A stretch of 64,000 nucleotides of DNA from Cyclospora cayetanensis (lineage: Eukaryota > Apicomplexa > Conoidasida > Eucoccidiorida > Eimeriidae): assembly GCF_002999335.1 (NCBI RefSeq), contig NW_020312094.1:1-64000 (forward strand), in the 5' to 3' direction. The translations under genes were made by a program, and so were the position numbers. The notes under the pieces were generated by a model. It had not been told where the DNA came from, searched no databases, and saw only the letters and a program-made list of their open reading frames with translations. Position 1 is the first letter of the stretch. Each line of letters opens with the position of its first letter. Below are positions 24,851-36,356 of this stretch, in pieces.

Positions 24851-27179
24851 ATACTGGCCGAAACACTAATGCTTCAATTGCTTTGTGATTCTTAATCAAA
24901 TATCAAGTATCACTGGCATAGTAGAAACTATTTCAGTGTGGCTTAGCTCGCTACGCCTTCACCCCTTCTTTGCAAAGCGCACGCCCTCGTATTGCATACC
25001 TGTCCATCGCTAGTGCGTGCAGGATGGCGATATAGTCCCCTCCCTACCGCTACTCTTCATGCGGGCAGAATCGTGGAAAACGGTACAAATAAGACAAGCA
25101 AAGTGTGTGTCGATGGCTAGAGTGAATTCGACAAAACGTAAGATACACACTAGCTGACAACGAACGAGGGATTCAAGCAATACGAACGTGACGCCGCAGT
25201 GGCTTGCTGTCGTCGAATCGCTGGAATCTTAATGCATTCTAGTTTAGCAGTGTGTCCGCGCCTGATCAAGTAGTATTGCATGCAAATTCAGACGGTGCGT
25301 GCAGCATACTCCACTCCAAAACCCTATTTGACGCATGCACTGGATCAAGGAACAAAAACATTAAAAGTGCCTGTGCAAAAATCTGCTTTGACAAAACATT
25401 CAATGAGAAACTCAACCTTTTAAGCAGTAATAATAGTTGAAGGTAGGTAAATCCGGCAGAGAACATGCACTGGAACAGGACAATTACCAAAAACAGCCAG
25501 AAATATTGTTCGTGGCCACTAGCTACTCGGGCAAACAGAGCTACGAATTATCCCGCAGGCAACGAAGCCGACAATTGTTCCTCCGTAAGTCACTAAGGTT
25601 TGCGATCTCACCCCATTTTACTAGGAGCTACATTTTGGTATGTCCTCGGCGCTCAATAATCCTAGAATACAGCACTTCTACGGCTCCCTATGAATTCTCC
25701 ACCTTCACACAGGTCACCTGCCTGCGCGGTGTGGGGTGCGAATAAATGGGGGGAATTCGAAACTTCCTGTGGAAGTAAGTGTTTTTGGCTCTGTATTACC
25801 TCTAGCTTTGTGGGCAATTGACAGAGCAAGAAAGAGCATCGATTAGTGCGAGAATCTCAAATGATTACATCCATCTGGCCGCGCACCTCTTCGTCTGGTC
25901 ACTTTCCGGTGCACCTCACAATGATGCCTGTTGATCCACCAAGGCCAGATCTCCAAGGTCAAACCACACACGTAACCGCTGCTAACAGTAATTGCGTACT
26001 TGTCTGTCCTGAGCTTTGCCCATGCACCCTCTTGCACTAGCCATCAGCTCGCCCTCTGAATCCGTCTGCACCTAAGGGTGCCTGCCAACTGCCGAGCACC
26101 AGGTCTAGGCCCGGATCGAAGACGATTATCAGCATATTTCAGATGTGGGAGTGAAACGCTAAGACGAATGCACTATTGCATCATAAACAGAGAATCACGC
26201 GGCTTCAGCTGCTGACAATCTGAGCAGGATCGTGCAAGCTCTTCTGTTATAGAATGCATCAAGGACCACCACAAGGACTGTGAGTGTTCTCTAGTATGAA
26301 TCGTATCATGTACCCCAAAACCATGATCATGTACTTTGCGTTAAACGGCACTGCAGAGAGAAGTGGCAGGGTACAAGCGATGGAATCAGAGATAATAATG
26401 AAACACAGTAGGCCTTCCTCAACGTGGTCATGCTTTGTCTGGTGAAATTCTGGATTTTGCGGATATTAGTTGATGCATGGGTCTCAGAAGCTCAGGATTG
26501 ACACAAAGTTGATAGAAGTTATGAATCGTCAGAGACAAGGGAGCTGCATTGCCCTAAAGTGAACTGATCGGGACGTCCTGAGAGAACAAGTTGATCCTAT
26601 AGGTGACACAATATTCACACTTTATTAAAAAGCCGCATTGAAGAATGGGCCAAAGCCAGCGAACAATTCTAGGATTATCAGTGCTCTAAGATTTTCCGTA
26701 GGTTACATCAAAGACTGGTGTCGGTTTGGACAGTGCAGCGACGCCAGTGTACATGGTTCGGGTATGTTTTACGCTGTCCTACACCACATGGAGTTCCACC
26801 TCCCGTATTGTCCACAGCTGCTCGTTTTCGTTATGTCAATGAGAATACCAGACTATACTTAATGTTATGAAGAGCTCGAAATATGTTGTTAGCGAAGAGT
26901 ACCCGCCGCGGCGTCATTTAGATCGGTTGTTAAGAAGAAATGGAATTTATTATCAGGCAGCGCAAGTACTGGGGGAGTTGTAAGGCGGCTAACAAGAGCC
27001 CTTGCTGCTGCATAACCTCCACTTTCCAGTTCATAGACTAGCCATTATCAATTATATTAGCCAGGGAAGCAGAGATCTGAAACGATCCAGAACTGAAATT
27101 GCGAAAATAAGTTACAAGCTTACAAGGATTCTCAGCATGTTGGGGGGACAATGGTTTAGGCTACGCATGACGGCTCCAA

Positions 27180-27950
27180 AATTTGTTGAATTTGGCTCAA
27201 CTCCTGAATCCGACACGCGGAGTCCCAGAAACCCATCTGGTTTTCATATAAAATATACATTTGTTTGCATTCAGATACACCGCTTTTCCCGCAACAGTTG
27301 ACGCGCACGCTGTATGTCCTCTACGTGCTCTCAAACGGCTCGGGCCGAATACTAAGACTTCGTTACGTAGATCCCCACCCACGCCATCTTAATACGTCCA
27401 AATAAATGCAATTTGACTTGTTGCTGCACTTCAACCGGGGCATTAATGAGTCCAAATGGGGCGCAGGTATACTCGAGGCTGCGAGAGCGAGCTTGGAACC
27501 CCGCTTTCTGCCTGTCCTCCGGGCGAATGGGGATTTGTAAGAAACCATCTGTGAAGTCACATGTCGAGTAGACTGCTGACTGGTGGAGATTATAAAGTAA
27601 TTCGGCAATAATGTATGGGGAACTTCTGCTTCACAGTGATCCTTTTCGTGGGTTTAATGTACACGCACCACCCTCTTGCCCTTTGCGGCACCATCACACG
27701 GTTACACCAAAAAGTGCTGATCGATTTCTGCGCCTTGCTTTTCTCCACCAAATAATCAGCATGCCGCTAAACGCTTTGCTGGGGGCGTTTCTATGCCGCG
27801 GGACATAGCCTAGGGCTGACTCAGGAATTAGCTTAATACTGTGCTGGACGACGATTAGGTGACCAGCCTGATGGCAGCTCGCCATTATACAGCACCTCCG
27901 TGAACTCCTCCTTGGTATTTACCAATTTCTGCTGTTCCCCTGCCAAACAT
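27180..27950 (-). pseudogene. Decayed Ty3/gypsy-type reverse transcriptase
   Basis: Reading the minus strand with frame changes gives an RT order. An upstream segment has HSIKLIPES (about 27,845). VMVPQRARGWCVYIKP follows (about 27,690), then the palm motif CDFTDGFLQIPI with the first catalytic Asp (about 27,570) and EDRQKAGF. CAPFGLINAPVEVQ (about 27,465) is the RT PFG(L)xNAP motif. IYV then continues after a frameshift as NEVLVFGPSR where the YxDD box should be (about 27,375), and YLNANKCIF (about 27,280) fits the thumb region. Stops and shifts break every frame, so the element is dead. It is a different copy from the one at 5.9 kb, with opposite direction. No LTR could be paired with it. 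Confidence 0.75.
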
Positions 27951-30900
27951 TCAGTCGAATTATCTAATAAAGAAACCCGTTGCGGATCCTTTGAAACAGG
28001 ATGCATGCTCAGAAGCCTCTTCCCTTACTGCAACGCAAGACAGACCATGAGGAGACTCTGTCTCATCTTGTCGAGGCACTAGGTCCACCACGCTCATCAT
28101 AGGTAAAATTTGCGTCGTTCAGGAGAGCAGCAGTTGCTCGTTTCTAGCGCCCGCTTGCACGCTGACCTCTAGAGCGCGCAGCTGTGGTCGGAAGTGCGCC
28201 TTCTACCGAGCCACCCATGACATACCTTGGATTACGTGGTGGTGCACGAATCCACTGTAAAAGTCATGAACCATGCTGATTGAACCCGATTCTGCTTTGA
28301 CATAGTGTTTGAATGCCGTACTCTTGTCAATGTATGCGGTCTGCCGCCCTTGAGCAAACCAGAGTCTCTAGAAATGCGCTAACAGGAGGATAGGCAGATT
28401 GCACTTCTGCGGCGTCCCCTGGGACAATAAGTACAATTCATAATCTCGGGTCAAGTAACGCTAGCAATTTTTTCACCATACAGATAAGCCCAGTAGCAGC
28501 TCAAAATGACCCATGGTGGATCTTCCAGTGCAATTCTATCCTCTTCAGCTTCCCTCACTTCAGTGCACCCTTCATGGGAGACTTTCCCGTTTCATGATGC
28601 GCCTCCTTTCCTCGCAAAGACGCGTGTTTCCACTGGGCCTGGTCCCGTCGGTCGTGCTTTGATTTCTTGTACTCGCTTGCAATTCTTAGTCATTTAACCG
28701 AAAAATAAAGAAGGAAGCAAGTGTCTTGGGGGCTGTCTGGGGCTGTTTACGAGCGCAGGTTCCCTCTGGCTGCCGTTTTTCGTCCACCTTAGGCCGCACG
28801 CTTGGGCCAGTTGGCAGAGCCCCGCCATACATAACTTTTATGTGATGCTTCCAATTTAGATAACGACGCAGGAGTTGTACCCATTTTTAGTACGAACCTC
28901 AACCAGTCCATCTCTTGCAGAAGCTCCATCGGTCAGTTGTTTTATCGCTGCATCGATGCTTACTTGCGACCACATGAGGTGGCATCTCGGGTAGATCGGA
29001 GGTAAGCCACTAAAAAGTAGCTTTTTGTCAACTTTTTCGCATTTGCAAACCAAAGTTTCATATTCCTCGATACATCGACGACTGATAGATTCTCCTGCTT
29101 ACGCTTTCTGAATTTCCCCAAAGCCTGTTGTCAAGCTGATTTCGGCATCAACCGGTGGGTCGAAATTTGCTTAAAGGCGCAAAACTTTAGTAATTCCTGT
29201 AGGCAGATGACCTACTCTACATGAATAGAATCACCATTAAGTTCGTTCTCCGTCCAATATACGTGCAGCACGGAGCACTCGTTGCTCTTCATCTGAAGGG
29301 TGCGAAGCAAGGCGCATCTTCAAGTGCCTGATGTCTGTTCATCTGCCCGTCTTTACGCCCATCATACTTTTCTTGCCAGAAGACAATCATCGACGCTTTC
29401 ACAAGCATTTTGCCGGCGGACAATTCATGCCTTCCTACCAACTGTGGAGGTTGTGCATCTAAGTAAGCTTGCGAACCAGCCTCTGCCGTCTAAACAGGCA
29501 GTGTGCCACCGTCAAATTCATTTGCTAGAGGCTTTTCTATTCACCATTTTGCCAATGAACATAAAATTATTCAATACAGAAAAACTTAAGCAAAACCCTA
29601 CAAGTGCTGTAGGTCGACCTGGAAATTCACTGTCACACACTAATTCATATATCTGGAGAGCAGTTGCATTAAATTTAGGGGGTGTCACTAACTGTTATGC
29701 CCAATCAAAGGTCTCTGTAGGAGAACAACTCCAGAGTCAAGACACGCTCAATTAAGGGGAAGTGAGTGTTTTACAGAAGAATTCCTGCTTTCTCTGTCCG
29801 CTTCCCTTAAGCGCTTATAAGAAGGAAGAGCAGATAGGCAGGCTGCGTGTAGCTGCACCCCTTGAGAACTCGGAGCTTTCACGGCTAGTTACACATGGCA
29901 TATAGCACACCTTCACACAATCTTGTTGTATCTTGTTGTGTTGAGATGAAAGTCTACTGCAGCACATGAACTATGCAAACAAACAAACAAATTAGTCAAT
30001 TGTTGTTTTTACTCTTAGTTTAATATACCTATTGTAGTAGAAAATGGTCAAGTACAGCTTGCCTTACTATAAACTCTAAAATTGCTTGAGTTCCCACAGG
30101 GTGCAGTAGCTTGCTCACCAGTTGCCTTCTCCTCTCTCATTTACAAACCCACTTGGTCGAAGGCTGAGAAGAGGAAGGTGTTTTTAAAATTGGCCACTCG
30201 AATTTCTATTTGGCATGGCTAGGCTTCGGGGGCAGAGCCACAGGATTGCTTTTTCGCGATGCACCTGCTAGATGCGTGCCTCTATATGCAACACATAATC
30301 TACAAGCTCATCGGGGAAGAAAAATTGGTGCCTCAGTAACTCGACGCAATTATTCCCTCTTTTCCTCGAATAGTAGGCTCAGAAACTTACAGCTCTCGCA
30401 AAACCCCAGTGTTGTGTTTATGAGCTGGCTGTAGCTGGAACAATAACTCGACGTTTTGAATTTTACAGTGTTACGGTCACAATGTTCAAGGGTTCGGCGA
30501 TTTCTTTTCTAGAGTAACGTTGGCACGATTGCCGCAATCGCACTACTACACTAAGCCAGAAGCAGAAACGAGAGTTAAGGCTCTATACCCTGTATCTCGA
30601 GAGATTCTTCTCCCTCCTCATCATCTGTGGCAAATAGAGTATCCAATATGTGGATTAAAATACGAATCTTTTGCCGTAACATCTATGCACAAGTGAATGG
30701 AGGCCACCCTGATGGTACGCGCACGCATGCATGAATCTGATGGGCAGCCCCGTGGTCCGCTTGAGCATACCCTGGAAGAACTATGATTCCTAATCAAAAC
30801 TCAGGCTTCTTATGCTAAATCCCTTGTTGATGTTTTACTATAGACCTTAAATCAGACGATTGTACACATACAGGTGGGGTATACTTGTTCTGGTAGCACC

Positions 30901-31631
30901 GGCACATCCAAGGTAAAAAGGCATGTTCACTACTAAATCCCCCACAGCAATATCGTAACTAAAAAAACAGTGCGAGCTTCTCAAATGCATACAATGGATT
31001 TCATTAAAATGGAGATTTGGAATGAAGCTCGCCTCTAATTTGTATGCCTGAGACAAGCCGCATTCGGCGCTGGTGGGGGCGCTGCTAAACGACGAAGGGT
31101 ACTACTGGAAGCGCTCCCACAGTTGATTTCTTTTTGCTTCACCCCACCGCTGAAAAAAATACAGATCACTGATCCACGACTCCTTACATTTCACTGTGCA
31201 CAAGTAATCGTGACAGTGCAGCAGATTCTGTAGCCGGGATTGTTGGTATGTTGAATGGATGGATATTTAAGCGGCCTTTTGTAGTTTGCACTTCTTGCGT
31301 TTGCGAAAAATTGGTAAATATTGGCAAATAAACTAGCAACACAAACTGAATCAGCAGTCTACGGCCAACGGGAGCCAAAACGTGTGCGCAAGACGCCGTC
31401 CTCTATCCTACCAAGCTCAAATTAGGATTTTGCAAACAGAAAATGGGTCCTGTGAATCCATGACGTGAATAAGCCTATATTATTGTATATAGGTCGGCCA
31501 GAATCATTCAGGCGCATGAGGATGTGCACTCCGCAGCCTTACAATTGAAGTGTCAGCCCTTCTTGTAATATGAAGTCGCTGCCTACATGGGAAATACCAG
31601 ACGACCAGAAAGATAAATTAATATTTTTTAA
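27951..31631. other. No gene recognised; one dispersed repeat copy
   Basis: The longest open frame is 151 codons (29300-29755, +). It has no motif and mixed composition, and is not called. The upstream (gag/protease) part of the minus-strand gypsy relic would be expected at 27.95-29.5 kb, but nothing clear is visible. The dispersed repeat copy at 29,845 lies here. Confidence 0.45.
29845..30040 (+). repeat. Dispersed repeat copy
   Basis: The copy runs from about AGCTGCACCCCTTGAGAACTC to about TATTGTAGTAGAAA. It aligns over nearly its whole length with 37,365-37,560, sharing blocks such as TTCACGGCTAGTTA, GCAAACAA and ACCTA.TG.A.TAGAAA. Identity is moderate, so the copies are old. Confidence 0.6.
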
Positions 31632-32061
31632 ATGCATATCAAGCTAACTGCTCAATCAGAAAGCCGTATGGTGCTCATGATGGGCGACAGGGAGCCTGTT
31701 CCGCCACTCGCGTGTCTCACCTTAGCCGCTTCTTTTGGCAGTAACGATAGCAGAGTTACAAAAACTCTAAGCGGGTTTTTGGCCATCCTTCTTGTGGGAA
31801 ATTCTGGAGCCTGTCAGCTGTGTCCATCCATTCAGAGTGACGTGTGTGGGAATTGTTTCGCGTATATCGACTCTTGCCGAAGGAGCACTCTACCCCGCTT
31901 TCCTATTGAATGGCTTGGCTCTTCCGTATACTGCTTTGTGGCTGTACTGTTAAAAATTTCAGCGGCATTTCCATGGATGCGAACAGGCTTGGAAAAGGTA
32001 CGAGATCACCCGAAAAAGCAAAATGCTTGGAAGCTTAGAGCCCTATCAAGCACGGCGGAGA
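31632..32061 (+). other. Region just upstream of the TSP1-protein start
   Basis: An ATG-initiated plus-strand frame covers this stretch but overlaps the start of the next gene in another frame, has no motif and is probably 5' leader. Promoter elements could not be identified. Confidence 0.35.
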
Positions 32062-35000
32062 ATGTGGTTTAAAAGCCTTTTTCATGTTAGCCACGCATTC
32101 TTTGTTCTGTTAGCGTTAACTTGCGTTCGTCATAATCGCGAAAGCGTATGGTCAACAAGGTGTCAGCGCTCCCAGAGAAGGGGCCAGCAGGAGCAGGGCA
32201 TATGCTTTATCAGCACAGTGCAAGGAAGTTATGAATGCGGAGAAGGTGCAAGTCTTTGGCAACTTGTGGATGTGCTGACTTCTATACCAAGCGGCTTTGC
32301 GTTGCCTGCGGAGGCCCTGCCTAAAGTGGAGCTGCTTGAGGTTGTCTTTGCTGGCAATCATAGTCTAGCCAGCGACTATGGAGCCTCATATGAGCCGTAC
32401 GGCATGTATATGGAATCAGGAGAGCCGTACTCTGAGCCTTTACTGATTGATGCATCAGATTCTGGTTCAATACATATTGTTTACCATCATTGTCCATATA
32501 CAGATGCGATGCTGCGGGGATGGAAGTTTCATGGCAATCAGTTCATTACTGCGGAGCCTGGTGAAACACCTCTCCTTCTTCAGCGACGACAAAAAATGTG
32601 TGTCGCCAGGCGGGTAGAAATGCGATCTGATGGGGAGCAAGAAGGATCAGAGCTTACTTTAAACGCCGGTGATCAACAAGAGCCTCGATTCTTTGGCTAT
32701 CGAGTAGACGAGCAAGGCTATATTGCATATTTTGTTGCATTCACTCGCATGCTACCCAGCATCTGCGTATACCTGAAGTGTTGCATTGCAAACTCCAACA
32801 TGCCATGCGAGATTGTCTTCTACGACGTGCGAAACCCCAAGATTTTGTCACAGTTTGAGCACGTTGTTGGCTCTTCATCTGTCACCCTGAGCCGTGAATG
32901 CCCCCTATGCCTTCACAATGGAGGAGAAGACGGTGTGCCTTTGAGTTACTTTACTTCAATTGAAGACGACCAACTGTCTGATGAGTGTCCCAACCTGAAG
33001 CCACACACTTATGGAGACTCTTTTGTGTTCCTGGGGCCAGGGAAAGATGGCAGCCGTGTCCATAAACATTATGCCATCGGCTCCCTCAGTAACACTCTTC
33101 AAATCAGGCAATTTGCAAAAATGACCCAGGTGTCAGTGCAGTACCCCAACAATTTATGGCTCTCCCGTGCAGGCGCCTATCACGAAAACTTCAATCCACC
33201 CGAAGCCATGAGGAGCTACTACATTGTACGGGGTGCTGAGTATACCACTGCGGACGAGAGTCGCCAAAGGCTTCAGGAGGTCCTGTTCTATTACGACTCG
33301 CTGGCAAACGCACAAGAAAACAAGGGAACTGAGTTTATCTCAAGCCTTAAGACACCACAGGTGGCGAACACGAAAATCCCCGATGCCATATTTGCCGAGC
33401 ATCCTATTGCCAACGACATGACCTATTTCTACAGCAATCCGATAGGCAACGAGAACAGATTTGTTGCCGGGGGAGGATTTCAACTACCGGCAAGCAAGTT
33501 TGTAAGCTTGGCGGCGATCAAGGGCTTCTGTGTTGCGCCGCTGTTCTACGATCAGTGGGCAGTGTTCCTGGCTCTCGAAGAGCCGGTAGGTCGAGCAGAT
33601 CAGCAGCGAGAGTCGTCACGGTCTCCCCAGCGCGTTACTACAAATGCTTGGGAAACGGCTCCATTACCTTGGTGGAGTAACGAGCCTCTACCGGAGTATT
33701 CCTCGGCGCGGCGTGGGCAACTGTTGTATATGCAAGTGCCCATTTCTGGAACCCGTTCATACAATGAAGTTACCTTGCAAGTGTTCAATGCAGACACATT
33801 CCGTTCATTCCACTGTTCTCCTGCTGGTAGCGCTTCCGTGCTGCTGCTACACCACGATGCAGTGAACCACATCCTGCATATGGAGGAACGGTTTAGGGAT
33901 GGGTCGCTCAGAGCAGACTTTCAAATAGAAATTCGGCGTGTTTTGCATGAATCTCTCCTGCCATCGAGGACAGTGGCATCTCTCCAAAAAGGACCAGACT
34001 CCGTTTTATGGATTAACCTGTTAAGTACCAAAAGGTTTTCCGTGGATGAGAGTTATTATTACGTTCCTGCAGAGCTTCCGGGGAAGATTGGTTCAGTACA
34101 AAGGGCCACCGGGTTCTATGCCGATGGGGACTGCCTTGGAGAGTCCGCCTGTCACATTACACAGAAGCCAATTGTGCTGACACACCACACCATGGGCGTT
34201 TCCTGCTAAGTATCTGTTGTTCTTCTCTCCGAACGCGCTTTTTCATGGGTCATCGCAGTACGTATGTGATGCTCGTGCGACCCAGGTGGTACCCTTCGTT
34301 GTCCTCAGCGACCTGCTCGGAGTTTTGCGTATCGCTGCATGCTTACCAAGTGAGAACTGCTGCTCGTGGTGGCGCTGCATGCGCCTTTCAAGCCGGAACT
34401 GAACTGGCGAGGCATTGTTTTGAAGCTCCTTGCAGCCGTGTGGCAATTCACAGCCTTACAGTTAATGATTCAGGAAACGGGGATGGTGTGGAATCTTTAC
34501 TTGTCGATGGTTCGGCTAAAAGGGAAGGGGATGACCAACATGGGACCACTTCGGTTAGCTCATACACTTTTAGGTCGACTTATGAAGAGGTCCAAAGGCC
34601 TTACCACCCCCGTACAAGCATCCACACAGGAGAGGATGATCCAGCGGCTTCAAACGAGCTACGTTTTTGGCAGGATAACTTGCTGGACACATCGGCTCCG
34701 GTACACCTTGGTGCGGATGGAGTTGCTTCAGCCAAAATCGAGTTGGAAGCTCCTGTAGATCTGTGGCATCTGCGTATAGCATTCGCCTCTACGGCGGGGC
34801 AGGCAAATTCCGGATCTGCAAAAACAGCCTCCTTCGAGTTCTCACTGTCTGTTTTAGACGATAGTGATGAGGAAATACACACATGGGAAACAAGCGCACC
34901 TCCATCTCCAGCTGCACAGAGTGTATGGGAAGCAATGGATTTGCGTCTCTACCGGGCAAAGTATATTACTATTAGGGCGGCCCAACCATTTAGAATCGCG

Positions 35001-36356
35001 GAGTTCCAAATCTTCGGCATGCCTTTAGAGCTATGCCCAAAAGGGGGTTTCCTGGGTAATACTAGCTGCAGTGTGCCAACGGTGCAGAGACTCCGTTCGC
35101 ATAGCAGTCTCGACTGCCAAGGAGCTTGGAGCGAGTGGACTGCATGCCAAGCCGATTGTAGACGAAAGAGGCAAGCTGCGTGCATGATATTCTTTCTGTG
35201 ACCCCCTAGCATAAAATACGCCGGTGACTAGAACAGAGCCCGGCCAATAAACTTGGAATTAGGAGATTGACATAGTAGAGTTTGCTATCTGTGCAGGTTT
35301 CTCCACGTTTACCAAACAGAAAAAGAAGGTGGCGTCCCTTGCGAGTTCTTCCAACATGAACCATGCACGGGTCGGAGAAAGCTCAAAGAACTTTTGAGAA
35401 CTACCTTTCTTTTCGTCCATATTGCTAAAACTGTTTGATCTATAGTAACAGCAACTACCGTGTAGCAGGCGCAGTGCAGCCTTTTGTGGGGCAAGGGCTT
35501 GATGTTGGTCCATCTTCCCGAACACCTCGCGAAGCGAGTATATTACCTCTGCTACTGCACAGGTGTCTCGCACAGTGGGCCCGATGTAAATGATCTCGTT
35601 TTATTGGGGCTTCAGTGTCTTTCCACTGTGTGCCTGCTTCTGCTTGGCACAGACGGACTGTGTAACGTTGTTTTCGGCGCAAGCCTTTTAAGAGACGAAG
35701 ACTGCTATCCTTCTGCTTCTCGCTGGTCGGAGTGTATAGGGTGTCGGCAGATGCGTGTTTGGCATATTCTCCGTGCCGCTGCAGCAGGAGGCAAGGCATG
35801 CCCCTCTAATCTATTCGAAACGCGCTCGTGCAAGACTGCTGAGGGCTGTGATGTGAGTCCGGTTAGCTTCCCGGAGCCTCCGGACCAGCCAGTTGTCGAA
35901 GACCCCGATTCTACAGAGAATGACCTCATGCGCCCTGTTGGTGGTATTTTCCTAATAATAGCTGTAGCATGCATTCTTCTGCTTTTAGCGGCCCTCGAAA
36001 TTTGGGGGCGTTGGGGCACATCTATGGCTGCCTATCGAGAAGTCATGAACCTGCAGCGCCAAAAAGATTTAGTCGCAGCACGCGAGCAAATGCGCGAGTA
36101 CAAGCGAATGATTGAAGCGTACAAACAAAAACTCGAAGAGGAGCAGAGAGCGGAAGTGCAGAGCGAAGCTGCTGAGCTCGGGCAACTGGAATCTGCTCTG
36201 TTTCAGCACGCCGTCGCCACTGTAGTAAACGAGGACGAGTCAATACCGGCTGAACTTACAGATTCAGAAGCTGAAGTAACCAGCCCTTCAACTTCAGAGG
36301 CTAGCAGAGGCGAGCTTGATATTGGTGAAGAAAGTGATGCTGTGAACCCCACGTAG
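32062..36356 (+). CDS. Secreted type I membrane protein with discoidin-like region and TSP1 repeats
   Basis: The ATG at 32062 gives a signal peptide (MWFKSLFHVSHAFFVLLALT); an in-frame ATG at 32023 would place it internally. The first open block runs to TAA at 34207-34209 and is a large Cys-containing ectodomain that I do not recognise. A second block (about 34,300-35,190) has LRFWQDNLLDTS and ends AKYITIRAAQPFRIAEFQIF, like the last strands of an F5/8C (discoidin) domain, then a TSP1 start WSEWTACQADC. A third block (about 35,660-36,356) has SRWSECIGC...ETRSC (TSP1-like), a membrane helix FLIIAVACILLLLAALEIW and an acidic coiled-coil tail of about 110 residues, ending at TAG. Introns are inferred near 34.2-34.3 and 35.2-35.65 kb. 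The first junction is unsolved, so two genes are possible. TSP1 membrane proteins of this type work in apicomplexan invasion organelles (microneme or rhoptry-exocytosis complexes); that role is inferred. Confidence 0.75.

Larger units (their letters stand above)
23332..27179. other. No gene recognised; two copies of a dispersed repeat
   Basis: There are no supported reading frames. The stretch contains the inverted and direct repeat copies listed at 23,770 and 24,735, and about 55 bp near 26,080 similar to 7,790. The rest is probably decayed mobile-element sequence. Confidence 0.45.

Noticed and set aside
26085..26125. tRNA-like T-loop on the minus strand (TTCGATCC)
   Set aside because: The flanking bases do not pair into a T stem and no anticodon arm or acceptor stem could be drawn.
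29300..29755. Plus-strand frame of 151 codons
   Set aside because: Considered as retroelement gag or integrase, but no zinc knuckle, HHCC or DDE pattern is visible.
23770..30040. Repeat copies as paired LTRs of the 27-kb gypsy relic
   Set aside because: The flanking copies are in opposite orientation to each other, and true LTR pairs must be direct repeats.
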